Source: Candidatus Poribacteria bacterium | Lineage (GTDB): Bacteria; Poribacteria; WGA-4E; WGA-3G | Length of the DNA: 63,866 bases | Direction of reading: 5' to 3' | NCBI GenBank assembly: GCA_028818705.1 | Contig: JAPPNJ010000151.1 | Coordinates: 1 to 63,866 of the forward strand | Shown: positions 44,488 to 53,206 of the stretch, piece after piece | How positions within the stretch are numbered: position 1 is the first letter of the stretch | Layout: the number at the start of each line of letters is the position of its first letter | The notes under the pieces: model-generated | The model's input: the letters and a program-made list of their open reading frames with translations, nothing else | What the model was told of the DNA's origin: nothing | The model's database searches: none | Made by a program: the position numbers and the translations under genes

Positions 44488-46944
44488 ATGCGAGGGATAA
44501 TGCCGAAGTCATCCAATGTGCGGAGGGAATTCTTACGGAAGAGACCTTTTGGTGGGAAGTCCGCATTTGAACAATTGGGGGACGACGAGCTAACCACAGT
44601 CGAAGAGGTGCCCGAGGAACTGGAGCATCGGGCACATGCATTGTTTACGGATGGCGAGGAAATTAAAGTCGCCGTTTCAACCGATCTTAAGTTCGATGGC
44701 GACTACGGTAAGGATTGGGTGATTGTTACTGATAGGCGGCTCATTGCCTTTAATCAGAACGGTACTCCAGAACATCAACTTCAGGAAATTTCACTTGCGT
44801 CGGTTTCGGCTGTTGAAATCGTTGAGATGTACGGGAACAACATCTTAAAGGTCCGAACATCCGATAAGGCGGTTGAGGTGGCACGCTACTCACGCCGCTT
44901 TACGCCAAAGTTTGAGCTGGCAACGCCTGAGTTGGAGACGCTTGTCCAAGATGCGAATCCGGAAGCCGATCAAGAAAAACAACACCGTCCGCAAGGCTTG
45001 GGAAAAAATAAAGGCAAATGCGAGAAATGCGGACAACCCCTACCCCGCTGGTCAGGGGTCTGTGTTCATTGTGTCGAAAAAGGAAAACTTATTTTTCGGC
45101 TTATCAAATATTCCTACCCGTTCTGGCACGTCGCTATTCCTGCGCTTGCATTAATGATGGTAATCCGGCTCGTTTCGCTTTTGCCTGCTGTTCTGAGCAA
45201 GGAGATGGTTGATAATATCCTTGTTCCGGCAGAAAGGAACATAAGTGGTGCTACGCTAACTGCGACGGGTGAATCGATTCCAGATCCCACGTGGGGACTA
45301 CTTAGTGGGATAGTCGAGGGTATTTCGGGTTGGTTAACGCTTCCAGTGGCTGGAAGTTGGGGACACCTTACCACCATTGTTATTTTAATGGTCAGTTTCA
45401 ATGTTTTCACCATGGGGGCTTCCGCTGTACGAGGGTACATGATGGCGTGGGTAGGCCAAAATATCACGCGCCGGCTTCGGAACGAAACATACAATCATCT
45501 TAACTCACTCTCGTTAGATTTTTACAATCAGCGCGATACCGGTAACCTCATGTCGAGAATCACAAGCGACGTGGCGAGGCTTCGGGATTTCATCGCCAAC
45601 GGGTTACAAGATCTGATCGGTGATTCGCTGACGCTTGTCAACATCTGCGTCATTATGTTTCTTACCAATTGGAAGCTGGCTGCATGGACGCTGATTCCAG
45701 TACCCTGCCTTATTTTTTTCACCATCTTGTTTGGGAAAAAGATGAGCAAGGTCTTTTCCGTGTTATGGAAGCGGTATGCCGATGTGAGTACTATATTGGC
45801 AAGCACTATTCCAGGCGTGCGCGTCGTCAAAGCTTTTGCGCGCGAACGTTATGAGGTAAACAGATTTAGCGAAAAGACATATCAAGTGTTTGATGGGGAA
45901 ATGAATGCGGCAAAGTTGTGGACCCTCTATCGTCCAATCATGGAATTTATTATTTTCTCCGGTTCGATCCTAATATGGTTGATTGGTGGTTCACAAATCT
46001 TTGATGGGCTATTAACGCTCGGCGAACTCTTTATGTTCCAGGCATTAATGGGACGGTTTTTCAGACCGGTCTACACGCTCTGTCAGATGAATGAGAGATT
46101 CATCCGAGCCGCAACTTCTGCCGACCGTGTATTTGAAATTATAGACACACCCCCAAGTGTTGCTGATAAGGAAGATGCTGTTACCCTTGAAAACATTAAA
46201 GGTGAAGTTGAATTCAAAGATGTCTATTTCTCTTACGATACAGAAAAGAACGCACTCAACGGTGTCACTTTCCGAGCAGAAGCAGGTGAGATGATTGGGC
46301 TTGTTGGGCATAGCGGTGCAGGAAAAAGCACTGTGATTAACCTGATTACCCGTTTCTATGACCCGAGTGAAGGTTCAATAGAGATTGACGGACACGACAG
46401 CCGGGATATTAAGCTAAAGGCACTGCGACAGCAAGTGGGTGTGGTTCTTCAAGATCCGTTCCTGTTCCAGGGTACAGTCGCTGAAAATATTGGTTATTCG
46501 AAGCCGGGTGCTACGCGGCATGAAATTATTGCCGCAGCGAAAGCCGCAAACGCACATGAGTTTATCGTCAAGTTCCCCGATGGCTACGATACAATGGTCG
46601 GTGAACGCGGTGCACGCGTCTCCGGTGGTGAACGCCAGCGGATTTCTATTGCTCGCGCAATTCTGAAAAATCCGAGGATTCTTATCTTGGACGAGGCGAC
46701 ATCCTCTGTGGATACAGAGACTGAATCGAATATTCAAGAAGCATTGGAGCGGCTTGTTCGCGGGCGCACTGTATTTGCTATCGCCCACCGACTTTCTACA
46801 CTCAAGTATGCCAATCGACTGGTTGTGCTGAAAGACGGAAAGGTTGACGAAATCGGAACGCATGAGGAACTTCTTGCCCAGGATGGGACTTATGCAGGCT
46901 TGTGTGAAAAGCAGACGGAATTATCAAAGATTCGTGCGTTATAG
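44488..46944 (+). CDS. ABC exporter with N-terminal PH-like and zinc-ribbon domains
   Basis: Protein of 818 residues. Residues 1-170 hold a globular domain of PH-like character (DWVIVTDRRLIAFNQ, then EISLASVSAVEI and KVRTSDKAVEVARYSRRF). A four-cysteine zinc ribbon follows (C178, C181, C192, C195). Then come a six-helix type-1 exporter domain (about 205-510) and an ATPase domain with Walker A GLVGHSGAGKST near 604, signature RVSGGERQR near 712 and Walker B ILILDEATS near 730. The N-terminal extension is not part of ordinary exporters. The partner DUF1854 gene follows, as in the ABC/DUF1854 pairs that databases link to cyanophycin metabolism. No cyanophycin genes are in this window. Confidence 0.92.
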   Translation: MRGIMPKSSNVRREFLRKRPFGGKSAFEQLGDDELTTVEEVPEELEHRAHALFTDGEEIKVAVSTDLKFDGDYGKDWVIVTDRRLIAFNQNGTPEHQLQEISLASVSAVEIVEMYGNNILKVRTSDKAVEVARYSRRFTPKFELATPELETLVQDANPEADQEKQHRPQGLGKNKGKCEKCGQPLPRWSGVCVHCVEKGKLIFRLIKYSYPFWHVAIPALALMMVIRLVSLLPAVLSKEMVDNILVPAERNISGATLTATGESIPDPTWGLLSGIVEGISGWLTLPVAGSWGHLTTIVILMVSFNVFTMGASAVRGYMMAWVGQNITRRLRNETYNHLNSLSLDFYNQRDTGNLMSRITSDVARLRDFIANGLQDLIGDSLTLVNICVIMFLTNWKLAAWTLIPVPCLIFFTILFGKKMSKVFSVLWKRYADVSTILASTIPGVRVVKAFARERYEVNRFSEKTYQVFDGEMNAAKLWTLYRPIMEFIIFSGSILIWLIGGSQIFDGLLTLGELFMFQALMGRFFRPVYTLCQMNERFIRAATSADRVFEIIDTPPSVADKEDAVTLENIKGEVEFKDVYFSYDTEKNALNGVTFRAEAGEMIGLVGHSGAGKSTVINLITRFYDPSEGSIEIDGHDSRDIKLKALRQQVGVVLQDPFLFQGTVAENIGYSKPGATRHEIIAAAKAANAHEFIVKFPDGYDTMVGERGARVSGGERQRISIARAILKNPRILILDEATSSVDTETESNIQEALERLVRGRTVFAIAHRLSTLKYANRLVVLKDGKVDEIGTHEELLAQDGTYAGLCEKQTELSKIRAL

Positions 46945-46956
46945 GTAACCATGCTG

Positions 46957-46989
46957 TTCTGGTGCGCGCTTTGAAAGTGCGCACCAGAA
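46957..46989. repeat. 11-base-pair hairpin between the ABC exporter and DUF1854 genes
   Basis: TTCTGGTGCGC (46957-46967) pairs with GCGCACCAGAA (46979-46989). No T run follows, so transcription probably continues into DUF1854; the hairpin may set the ratio of the two products. A similar GGTGCGC/GCGCACC design is seen at 61456-61482. Confidence 0.55.
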
Positions 46990-47026
46990 ACGCCTTCCTT
47001 GATATGGAAGAAGGAGAAGCTGCGTA

Positions 47027-47536
47027 ATGCAGGAAGCTACAAAGATTACCGATGAGGTGCAATTCCTTGATGCTGCCAATGTCAAAATTGCGCGAAATTC
47101 ATTTGAGGAACTTACTGTCGAACTACCAGATGGCACCAATCACGCAAATGTTGAAGCAGTCCGATCCTTTCCACTCACTGATTCTAACAAATACATCACC
47201 CTGTTAGATAGCGAAGGGGAGGAAATCGGTATCATTCAGGACATCAAACAATTATCGCGAGAGTCGGCAGAAACCCTCTTGTCGGAATTGCAGAAACGGT
47301 ATTTTATGCCAAAGATTACCAAAATTCACGAACTTGAAGGCGAATTTGGTGTGACACGGTGGGTCGTGGAGACAAACCGCGGTCCTGTTTCCTTTGGTAT
47401 GCGTACCCGATACGATGTCGTCAGTCTTGAAAATGGAAGAGTGCTTATTAAAGATGCTGATGGCAATCGTTACGAGATTGAGAATTACCACCATTTAGAT
47501 CCTGAGAGTATTGCCCTGCTCGAAACCCAATTATAA
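47027..47536 (+). CDS. DUF1854 protein
   Basis: Protein of 169 residues matching DUF1854: NSFEELTVELPDG, VRSFPLTDSNKYITLLDSEGEEIGII, LQKRYFMPKITKI, and GPVSFGMRTRYDVV near 120-135. There is no signal peptide or membrane segment. It follows the ABC exporter gene; this gene pair is conserved in other bacteria, where the protein is thought to work with the transporter. What it does chemically is not known. Confidence 0.88.
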   Translation: MQEATKITDEVQFLDAANVKIARNSFEELTVELPDGTNHANVEAVRSFPLTDSNKYITLLDSEGEEIGIIQDIKQLSRESAETLLSELQKRYFMPKITKIHELEGEFGVTRWVVETNRGPVSFGMRTRYDVVSLENGRVLIKDADGNRYEIENYHHLDPESIALLETQL

Positions 47537-47690
47537 TCCCCTATTCTCGCGGCATTATTCATCCTTTTTACCCGGTTTACAGATTTTTTATTTCTTTAAA
47601 ATACACCACTACTGGTGCGGTTGAGAATCCCACCAGTAACTATTGGGAAGTGGTACGGTTCAATTTACATATCTACGGAGGGTGGTCAGA

Positions 47691-48815
47691 TTGGAAAATG
47701 TAAAAATCGAACGGATTGAATGGGCGCGTTTGACAGGCGAACGTCCTCGTAAGGCTGGTTGCAATTCGAGGCTTGGCGAACACGGGCTGTATGTCCGACC
47801 CGCTATTGCCCGTATAACAACAACAGACGGTGTCAGTGGTTTTGGGTTTTCCCCGATTTCTCCTGAAAAAGCGGAAGCTATCGTCGGATTTCAGCTCGAT
47901 GAAGCATTCAACTCAGAAAGCGGTGTCACTGAAGAATTCAGGATGTTGGAGTACCCCATCTGGGACCTCGTGGGCAAGTTGGCGCAGAAGCCTGTCTATG
48001 CAATGCTTTCTGGACAAAACGGTGAGTTCCGCGCACCGTGCTACGATACTTCGCTCTACATTGATGACCTGCATCTTGAAGACAACGCTGAAGCTGCAGC
48101 ACTTATCGCTTCCGAGGCATTAGAGGGAAAAGCACGCGGACATAATGCCTACAAAATCAAAGTAGGACGCGGTGCAATGCACATGCCACTCGACAAGGGG
48201 ACACAACGGGATATTGATGTCATCCGTGCTGTCCGCGAGGCGGTTGGTGCTGGTGCTACAATTTTGATAGACGCAAATAACGGTTATAACCTCAACCTCA
48301 CCAAACAGGTATTGGGCGGTGCTGCCGATGCAAAAGTCTATTGGATGGAAGAGGCGTTTCATGAGGATGCAAGGGTCTACAGTCTTCTGAAGGAATGGCT
48401 GAACGCTGAAGGCTTGGAAACCCGTATCGCTGATGGCGAAGGTAGTGCGTCGCCAAACCTTGTGGATTGGGCAAAGGAAGGACTTATTGACATTGTCCAA
48501 TATGATATTTTCTATCCTGGTTTCTCACGTTGGCTTGAACTGGGTCCTGAGTTGGATGTATCTAATGTTGGTACAGCGCCACATCATTACGGCGGACACT
48601 ACGGGAATTATGTATCGTGCCATCTTGCAGCAAAGGTCGAGCGATTTGAGTTTGTCGAATGGGATCATGCGACCACACCGGGTTTAGATGATTCCGGATA
48701 CTCTATATCTGATGGTTATGTGAGTGTTCCACAGAGTCCCGGCTTCGGACTGAATCTGGAGGAGGCACCCTATCAGAAAGCGCGTGAGGAAAATGGGTTT
48801 GAGGTTCACACGTAG
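47691..48815 (+). CDS. Enolase-superfamily (mandelate racemase/MLE) enzyme
   Basis: Protein of 374 residues with capping domain and TIM barrel. The catalytic KxK is in YKIKVGRG; metal ligands are Asp in LIDANNGYN, Glu in YWMEEAFHED and Glu in ADGEGSAS, and a possible general base is His in GTAPHHYGG. It would dehydrate a sugar acid or epimerise a related substrate. The start is TTG at 47691 with GGAGGG 10 bases upstream; no ATG fits. A hairpin (47611-47637) lies in front. PhyH follows after 56 bases. Confidence 0.88.
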   Translation: MENVKIERIEWARLTGERPRKAGCNSRLGEHGLYVRPAIARITTTDGVSGFGFSPISPEKAEAIVGFQLDEAFNSESGVTEEFRMLEYPIWDLVGKLAQKPVYAMLSGQNGEFRAPCYDTSLYIDDLHLEDNAEAAALIASEALEGKARGHNAYKIKVGRGAMHMPLDKGTQRDIDVIRAVREAVGAGATILIDANNGYNLNLTKQVLGGAADAKVYWMEEAFHEDARVYSLLKEWLNAEGLETRIADGEGSASPNLVDWAKEGLIDIVQYDIFYPGFSRWLELGPELDVSNVGTAPHHYGGHYGNYVSCHLAAKVERFEFVEWDHATTPGLDDSGYSISDGYVSVPQSPGFGLNLEEAPYQKAREENGFEVHT

Positions 48816-48871
48816 CGATGCTTTCGATCGTAAACCCATTGGGCTTGCGAGTTAAAAGGAACACCTATATT

Positions 48872-49609
48872 ATGGCGTACTTAACAGCAGAAGATAAAAC
48901 GTTCTTCAAAGAAAATGGCTATCTGGTTGTGCGGGGTGCAGTGGAGCCAACATCGGTTGACGCTGCGCTTGATAGAATTTGGGAATCCCTTGGGGAAGAT
49001 AGAAGCGATCCGAACTCTTGGATTCGTAAAGGTTATCGTACAGTGCCTGTCGGCGGCGAAGACGTTATTCGCGGTACAATATACGACAATCGAGTCTTCG
49101 CTATGGGCGAGGAATTGGTTGGCGAGGACAAATTAAATACCGGTGGCGGTGCAGGCCCTCACATCAATTTCCCAGATCCAGACATGGAATGGCGCGAACC
49201 GAGGGGGCACCTTGACGGTTACCATACCCCAACGAACGGTGTGCCGAAAGGTGTTGTGGGTTCCTTCACGCTCGGTGCGACCGTCTATCTCGAAAAAGTT
49301 GAAAAACAGGGCGGTGGATTTACGGTCTGGCCCGGAAGCCATCTGATTTGGGCGGAATATTTCAGACACCATGATTTGGATAGTCTGCCTGGTGGTATTG
49401 CCCCGTTTGATTTAGGACCGAGTTATGAATTTACAGGTGAGGCGGGCGATGTCTGCTTTTGGCATCACCAGATGAGCCATACCGCTGGTCCGAACTGCGG
49501 TCGTAGGGTCAGGATCGCGCTTATTGGTAGATACCGTCGCAAAGATTTGGATCAGATTAAGTTTGAGACACCCGACAATATGTGGAAATATTGGGACGGC
49601 ATTTCATAA
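48872..49609 (+). CDS. Phytanoyl-CoA dioxygenase (PhyH) family protein
   Basis: Protein of 245 residues. The N-terminus FFKENGYLVVRGAVEP is typical. Iron ligands are His and Asp in GHLDGYHT and His in MSHTAGPNCG; the Arg in RRVRIALIGRYRR binds 2-oxoglutarate. The start at 48872 is supported by a nearby AAGGA. It lies in an operon with the enolase-superfamily gene, which suggests its substrate is sugar-derived; this is inference. Confidence 0.9.
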   Translation: MAYLTAEDKTFFKENGYLVVRGAVEPTSVDAALDRIWESLGEDRSDPNSWIRKGYRTVPVGGEDVIRGTIYDNRVFAMGEELVGEDKLNTGGGAGPHINFPDPDMEWREPRGHLDGYHTPTNGVPKGVVGSFTLGATVYLEKVEKQGGGFTVWPGSHLIWAEYFRHHDLDSLPGGIAPFDLGPSYEFTGEAGDVCFWHHQMSHTAGPNCGRRVRIALIGRYRRKDLDQIKFETPDNMWKYWDGIS

Positions 49610-49647
49610 AGTCACGTTTCGTATCCATATTATCAATCCTTTTTTGG

Positions 49648-49670
49648 TGGCGCGCTCCACAGGCGCGCCA
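49648..49670. repeat. GC-rich hairpin after the PhyH gene
   Basis: TGGCGCG (49648-49654) pairs with CGCGCCA (49664-49670), loop CTCCACAGG; flanked by a T run on the left and an A run on the right. It may work as a terminator on either strand. Confidence 0.5.
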
Positions 49671-49703
49671 AAATTACATCTGTGGACGCACCCAGATTTC
49701 GAT

Positions 49704-49732
49704 TTGTCAAATAATAGGATATGTGTTATGCT
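49704..49732 (+). promoter_or_regulatory. Sigma-70-like promoter for the coiled-coil gene
   Basis: TTGTCA (49704-49709), 17-base spacer, TATGCT (49727-49732), 88 bases before the start at 49820. Confidence 0.6.
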
Positions 49733-49819
49733 ATTTTTAGTCCGTTTTTATGGACCAATGGCATTGTAGATATTAGATTGTTAATTTTTTATCAGAAGAG
49801 ACTGGTTAGGAACTTGGGA

Positions 49820-50284
49820 ATGGACCTCTATATAAATTCCTCCAAAATCTCTGAAATTATAGGCGTAGAGGAGGATATCATCACCCGAACGTTAGAGCGG
49901 AGAGATGGGGACATTGAGTCGTATATCCGCGTCGTCTCTGCGCCTCCTGACAGCCCAGGAGACTCTCCGAAGCCACAAATTCAGTTACGGGTTGATGGAC
50001 TCGCGATGCTGATAAGAAAACTCGCCTACAATATCCCGACAGACGATATTATTGAAAATCTCAGCTGCCAGGTTTTTCATATCACACACCTACAGGAAAC
50101 ATGCGACAAATTGGAAGCAGAGAATCAAGCGCTTGTCGCCGAAAATACGCAACTCCGAGAAGCAATTGAATCTTGTCGGAACGACAGGGGAAATTTGTCC
50201 GCACAAATTGACGAACTGACGAATCAGTTGAATGAGGAACAATCTAAAACTTGGGTGAGTCGCCTGCTGAAAGGGAGAAATTGA
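49820..50284 (+). CDS. Coiled-coil protein of unknown function
   Basis: Protein of 154 residues. Residues 1-95 are a small globular part (YINSSKISEIIGVEEDIITR, with VDGLAMLIRKLAYNIPTDDIIE); 96-143 form a clear coiled coil (LEAENQALVAENTQLREAIE). No known domain is recognised. The start at 49820 agrees with the upstream promoter; a longer frame from 49721 would begin inside it. The next gene encodes a membrane protein with a 49-base gap and may be co-transcribed. Confidence 0.7.
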   Translation: MDLYINSSKISEIIGVEEDIITRTLERRDGDIESYIRVVSAPPDSPGDSPKPQIQLRVDGLAMLIRKLAYNIPTDDIIENLSCQVFHITHLQETCDKLEAENQALVAENTQLREAIESCRNDRGNLSAQIDELTNQLNEEQSKTWVSRLLKGRN

Positions 50285-50333
50285 TATATTTCGGCGAGTC
50301 CCTCTAAATGTAGTGCTCTCACAGGTTATTAAA

Positions 50334-50960
50334 ATGGCTATGGGAAAAGAAAAAGGGAATCAGCTGCTTGCGATTGGGTTCTTCGTGCTCGGCACTATTT
50401 TTCTCTATGTAGGCGGCATCTCAGCAGCCCCATCGCTTGTTGCTCAGAATGCTGTTTTGCTCAAGGGTATCGCGCTGGTACTGCTAAGTATTGCGGCAAT
50501 CTTAGCTGGGACCTCTTTTGAAGACAAGCGACGGATTGCGCTTATATCCGGTATTGGCTTAGTTATTGGACTTGCTTTTCTTTATCTACCTGTCCTGTCA
50601 ATTTTACACGGTTCAGCGTTTCATATTCTGTTTGCCTGCGCTATTGCATTTGGCATGACAACCGGAATGAAGCAAGCAGCGACCATCGGTTCAGCACTTC
50701 TCACATGTATCGGCATTGTCTTTCTTTATCAACCCTTTATTCCATCGCTTGGTAGTACTGCGTTACATCTGCTTCTGCCGGGGATTATCGTTTTTTCGAT
50801 TGTTTTTTCTCAGAAAACCTTGTGTGAACGTATTTCTATTGGTTTAATTGCGCTTGGTTTGATTGCGCTCTGTCAACCGTTTCTGATGTTGTTCTATCAA
50901 ACTGGTTTTCAGTTGTTGCTTGCGGGCTTGACGGGATTTATCGTCGCAGCGCATCGTTGA
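50334..50960 (+). CDS. Membrane protein with four internal repeats
   Basis: Protein of 208 residues, almost wholly hydrophobic. Four tandem units of about 45-50 residues are seen, each of the shape G-x-x-L-x-x-I-x-x-x-x-L-Y-x-P followed by a second hydrophobic segment: TIFLYVGGI, LAFLYLPVL, IVFLYQPFI, LIALCQPFL. This gives about eight membrane segments, two per unit. I know no family with this pattern. The ATG at 50334 is preceded only by AGG; a GTG at 50313 is also possible. Confidence 0.72.
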   Translation: MAMGKEKGNQLLAIGFFVLGTIFLYVGGISAAPSLVAQNAVLLKGIALVLLSIAAILAGTSFEDKRRIALISGIGLVIGLAFLYLPVLSILHGSAFHILFACAIAFGMTTGMKQAATIGSALLTCIGIVFLYQPFIPSLGSTALHLLLPGIIVFSIVFSQKTLCERISIGLIALGLIALCQPFLMLFYQTGFQLLLAGLTGFIVAAHR

Positions 50961-51018
50961 GACATCATTGATAAGCGCATTCCCGACGCGCACAGCATCG
51001 ACTTTTCAGAGGAATCCT

Positions 51019-52194
51019 TTGGTAAACAAAAATCCCAGTCTTTCCCCTACTCCTAAGACGAAAAAAATAGTGATAGTCGGCGCGGGTATTATTGGTGCTT
51101 CGCTTGGTTACTATTTATCCCAGCGCAATGACATTGCCGTAACGCTTCTGGAGCGCGACACCCCCGGTGCAGGGGCATCGGGACATTCCTTTGCTTGGGC
51201 AAATGCTTTCGGGAAAGACCCACGCGAGTACCACACACTTAATCGGCGTTCGCTGGATATGTGGTATCGGTTGGCACATCAGCTGGATACAGACATCGGT
51301 ATCCATTACGGCGGTGAAATGCGATGGGAGAGCGATCCGCAACGGGCAACGCAGCTGCGTCAACGTATCCGCCAGATACAGAGATGGGGATATCCGTGCC
51401 GACTGATTACCTGTGACGAAATGTTGGCTCTTGAACCACATCTACAACCTGGGACTGTGTTAGCTGCATCTCTCTCCGAGGCGGATATTCACATTGAAAC
51501 CGATACATTTATTGGTGTTTGTCTTCGGCAGGCGTGCGAAACAGGGGCAGTCGTGCACTCTCAAACAGAAGTTACAGGTTTTGTCGTTCGCAACGGTAGT
51601 GTTACCGCTGTCAAGACTCCTAATGGTGAATTTCCGTGCGATGTTGTCGTTTTAGCAAGTGGTGTTCAAACGACTGAGCTTGCCTCTTTAGCAGAAGCGC
51701 GTATTCCACAACAACGAAGTCCGGGTATTGTTATTAAGACAACGCCGTGTGTTGAGGTTTTACACAACGTAGCGGTCATTCACGCACCGGGGTCCCCGCC
51801 CGTTACTGGGAAGGGGCAGAAAGATGAAAACCATCAACATCTCCATCTCCGACAGCTGGCTGATGGAAGTCTTAGAATCGGGCAGGGGACCCAGGAAGGA
51901 ATAAATCGTGACGACTCACAAGCGCATGCCGATGCCCTCCTCGCTCGTGCCAAAGCCTATTTACCAGCGATAGCGGATGCGAAAGCAATACCGACACCAG
52001 TCGGCTATCGTCCGATGCCGCTTGATGGCTTTCCGGTACTCGGATTTATGAAAGCAGTGCCGAACCTATATATTGCTCTGATGCACAGCGGTGTGACGTT
52101 GGCACCCTTGGTAGGCGAAATGGCGACCTTGGAGATTGTTGACGGTGTGCGGGTGGACTGGTTCGCACCATATCGACCAGAGCGGTTTGGGTAG
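51019..52194 (+). CDS. FAD-dependent amine/amino-acid oxidase (DAO family)
   Basis: Protein of 391 residues of the D-amino-acid oxidase/glycine oxidase family. The FAD-binding motif IVIVGAGIIGASLGYYL is at about 17-33, followed by LLERDTPGAGASGHS. A C-terminal FAD-contact segment (GYRPMPLDGFPVLGF) is clear. The start is a TTG preceded by GAGGAA; a TTG at 50968 is the longer alternative. It oxidises the C-N bond of an amino acid or amine; the exact substrate cannot be told. It ends against the convergent methylase gene. Confidence 0.85.
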   Translation: MVNKNPSLSPTPKTKKIVIVGAGIIGASLGYYLSQRNDIAVTLLERDTPGAGASGHSFAWANAFGKDPREYHTLNRRSLDMWYRLAHQLDTDIGIHYGGEMRWESDPQRATQLRQRIRQIQRWGYPCRLITCDEMLALEPHLQPGTVLAASLSEADIHIETDTFIGVCLRQACETGAVVHSQTEVTGFVVRNGSVTAVKTPNGEFPCDVVVLASGVQTTELASLAEARIPQQRSPGIVIKTTPCVEVLHNVAVIHAPGSPPVTGKGQKDENHQHLHLRQLADGSLRIGQGTQEGINRDDSQAHADALLARAKAYLPAIADAKAIPTPVGYRPMPLDGFPVLGFMKAVPNLYIALMHSGVTLAPLVGEMATLEIVDGVRVDWFAPYRPERFG

Positions 52195-52256
52195 GTTATT
52201 AGTAAGTTCATACAATCGGCGGCAATTCCAGACACGGGTTGTCTCTGAAACAGATT

Positions 52257-53114
52257 CTATTCTTTATAGTGTTCCGTGTATGCCTTCACAAGGTCCCCCT
52301 TCCGAAAACCCGGAACAGCCGTAGCGCACTCCTGGGCCAGACGTTCATAATCAATCTCCATCAAGCGTGTTAAAACGGTAGCATTTTTCGCTTTCAGAAG
52401 TATCCACTGCTTATTCCGTTCACATCGCTTTTCGTCTCTTTCTCTTCGGGAGTAATCCTGCCAACCTTGACACGGGACAGCGAAATCGAATAGATTTCGG
52501 AAAACCTTCAGCGCATCTGTTGTGTTGTTATACTGCCATATCTGAAAATCTGGGTGACAGATCGGTAGGGGTTTATATTGTCGCATGTCATGGTGGACAC
52601 TTGTCAAACGGGTCCATATCTGAAATTCCGTGTTTACCGAATAAGATTTGCCAGTGTCAAGATGAAATGCATCTCTTGGGAGGGGCAATTTGCTGATAAA
52701 ACGCATATTTGGGTTCAGCTGTTTGTGAACGGTAAATTTACGGAAGTTGACAGGAACAATGAACGCTACAAGGTCTGCCAAATAGGCGGCATGGTTAAAG
52801 AACGCTATTGCTAATTTTCCACGTTTACCGAAAGGTGGATTACCAATGATAGCAGTGTCTCTGGATGCAGACGGGAAGTTGGTCAATTTAAAAAAGTCTT
52901 GAGATTTCACATCCTTACATTTCGGTGCGAGATCTATACCCAACCGTTTCTGTGGGGGTAAAAGTTCGTAAAACGCTCCAGTGCCAGCAGCGGGTTCAAT
53001 AAAAAAGAGGTCGCTGGGATTTCGGTTCAAAGTTGAAAGCGTATTCGTGAAATGCTTCCAACATATTCCCGCTACCTCTGGTTTAGTATAAAATTGATCT
53101 AACGAATTCTGCAC
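52257..53114 (-). CDS. N6-adenine-specific DNA methylase-like protein
   Basis: Protein of 285 residues. Motif I is FFIEPAAGTGAFYELL (about 38-53), motif IV is IIGNPPFGKRGKLA, which marks N6-adenine enzymes. It could also act on RNA or protein. The N-terminal QNSLDQFYTKPEVA is typical of such methylases. No endonuclease is near. It is the second orphan methylase in this window, of a different class from the one at 3661-4584. Confidence 0.85.
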   Translation of the reverse strand: MQNSLDQFYTKPEVAGICWKHFTNTLSTLNRNPSDLFFIEPAAGTGAFYELLPPQKRLGIDLAPKCKDVKSQDFFKLTNFPSASRDTAIIGNPPFGKRGKLAIAFFNHAAYLADLVAFIVPVNFRKFTVHKQLNPNMRFISKLPLPRDAFHLDTGKSYSVNTEFQIWTRLTSVHHDMRQYKPLPICHPDFQIWQYNNTTDALKVFRNLFDFAVPCQGWQDYSRRERDEKRCERNKQWILLKAKNATVLTRLMEIDYERLAQECATAVPGFRKGDLVKAYTEHYKE

Positions 53115-53206
53115 GGTTTTTGTGAATTAAAGAATGGTATGTGAGACTGGGGACTCCTGAAAAGTATACCAACAGAAGTACCCCAGATGTATTACTCAGC
53201 GGCAGA

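Noticed and set aside
46414..46863. 149-codon open frame on the minus strand
   Set aside because: Antisense to the ATPase domain of the ABC exporter.
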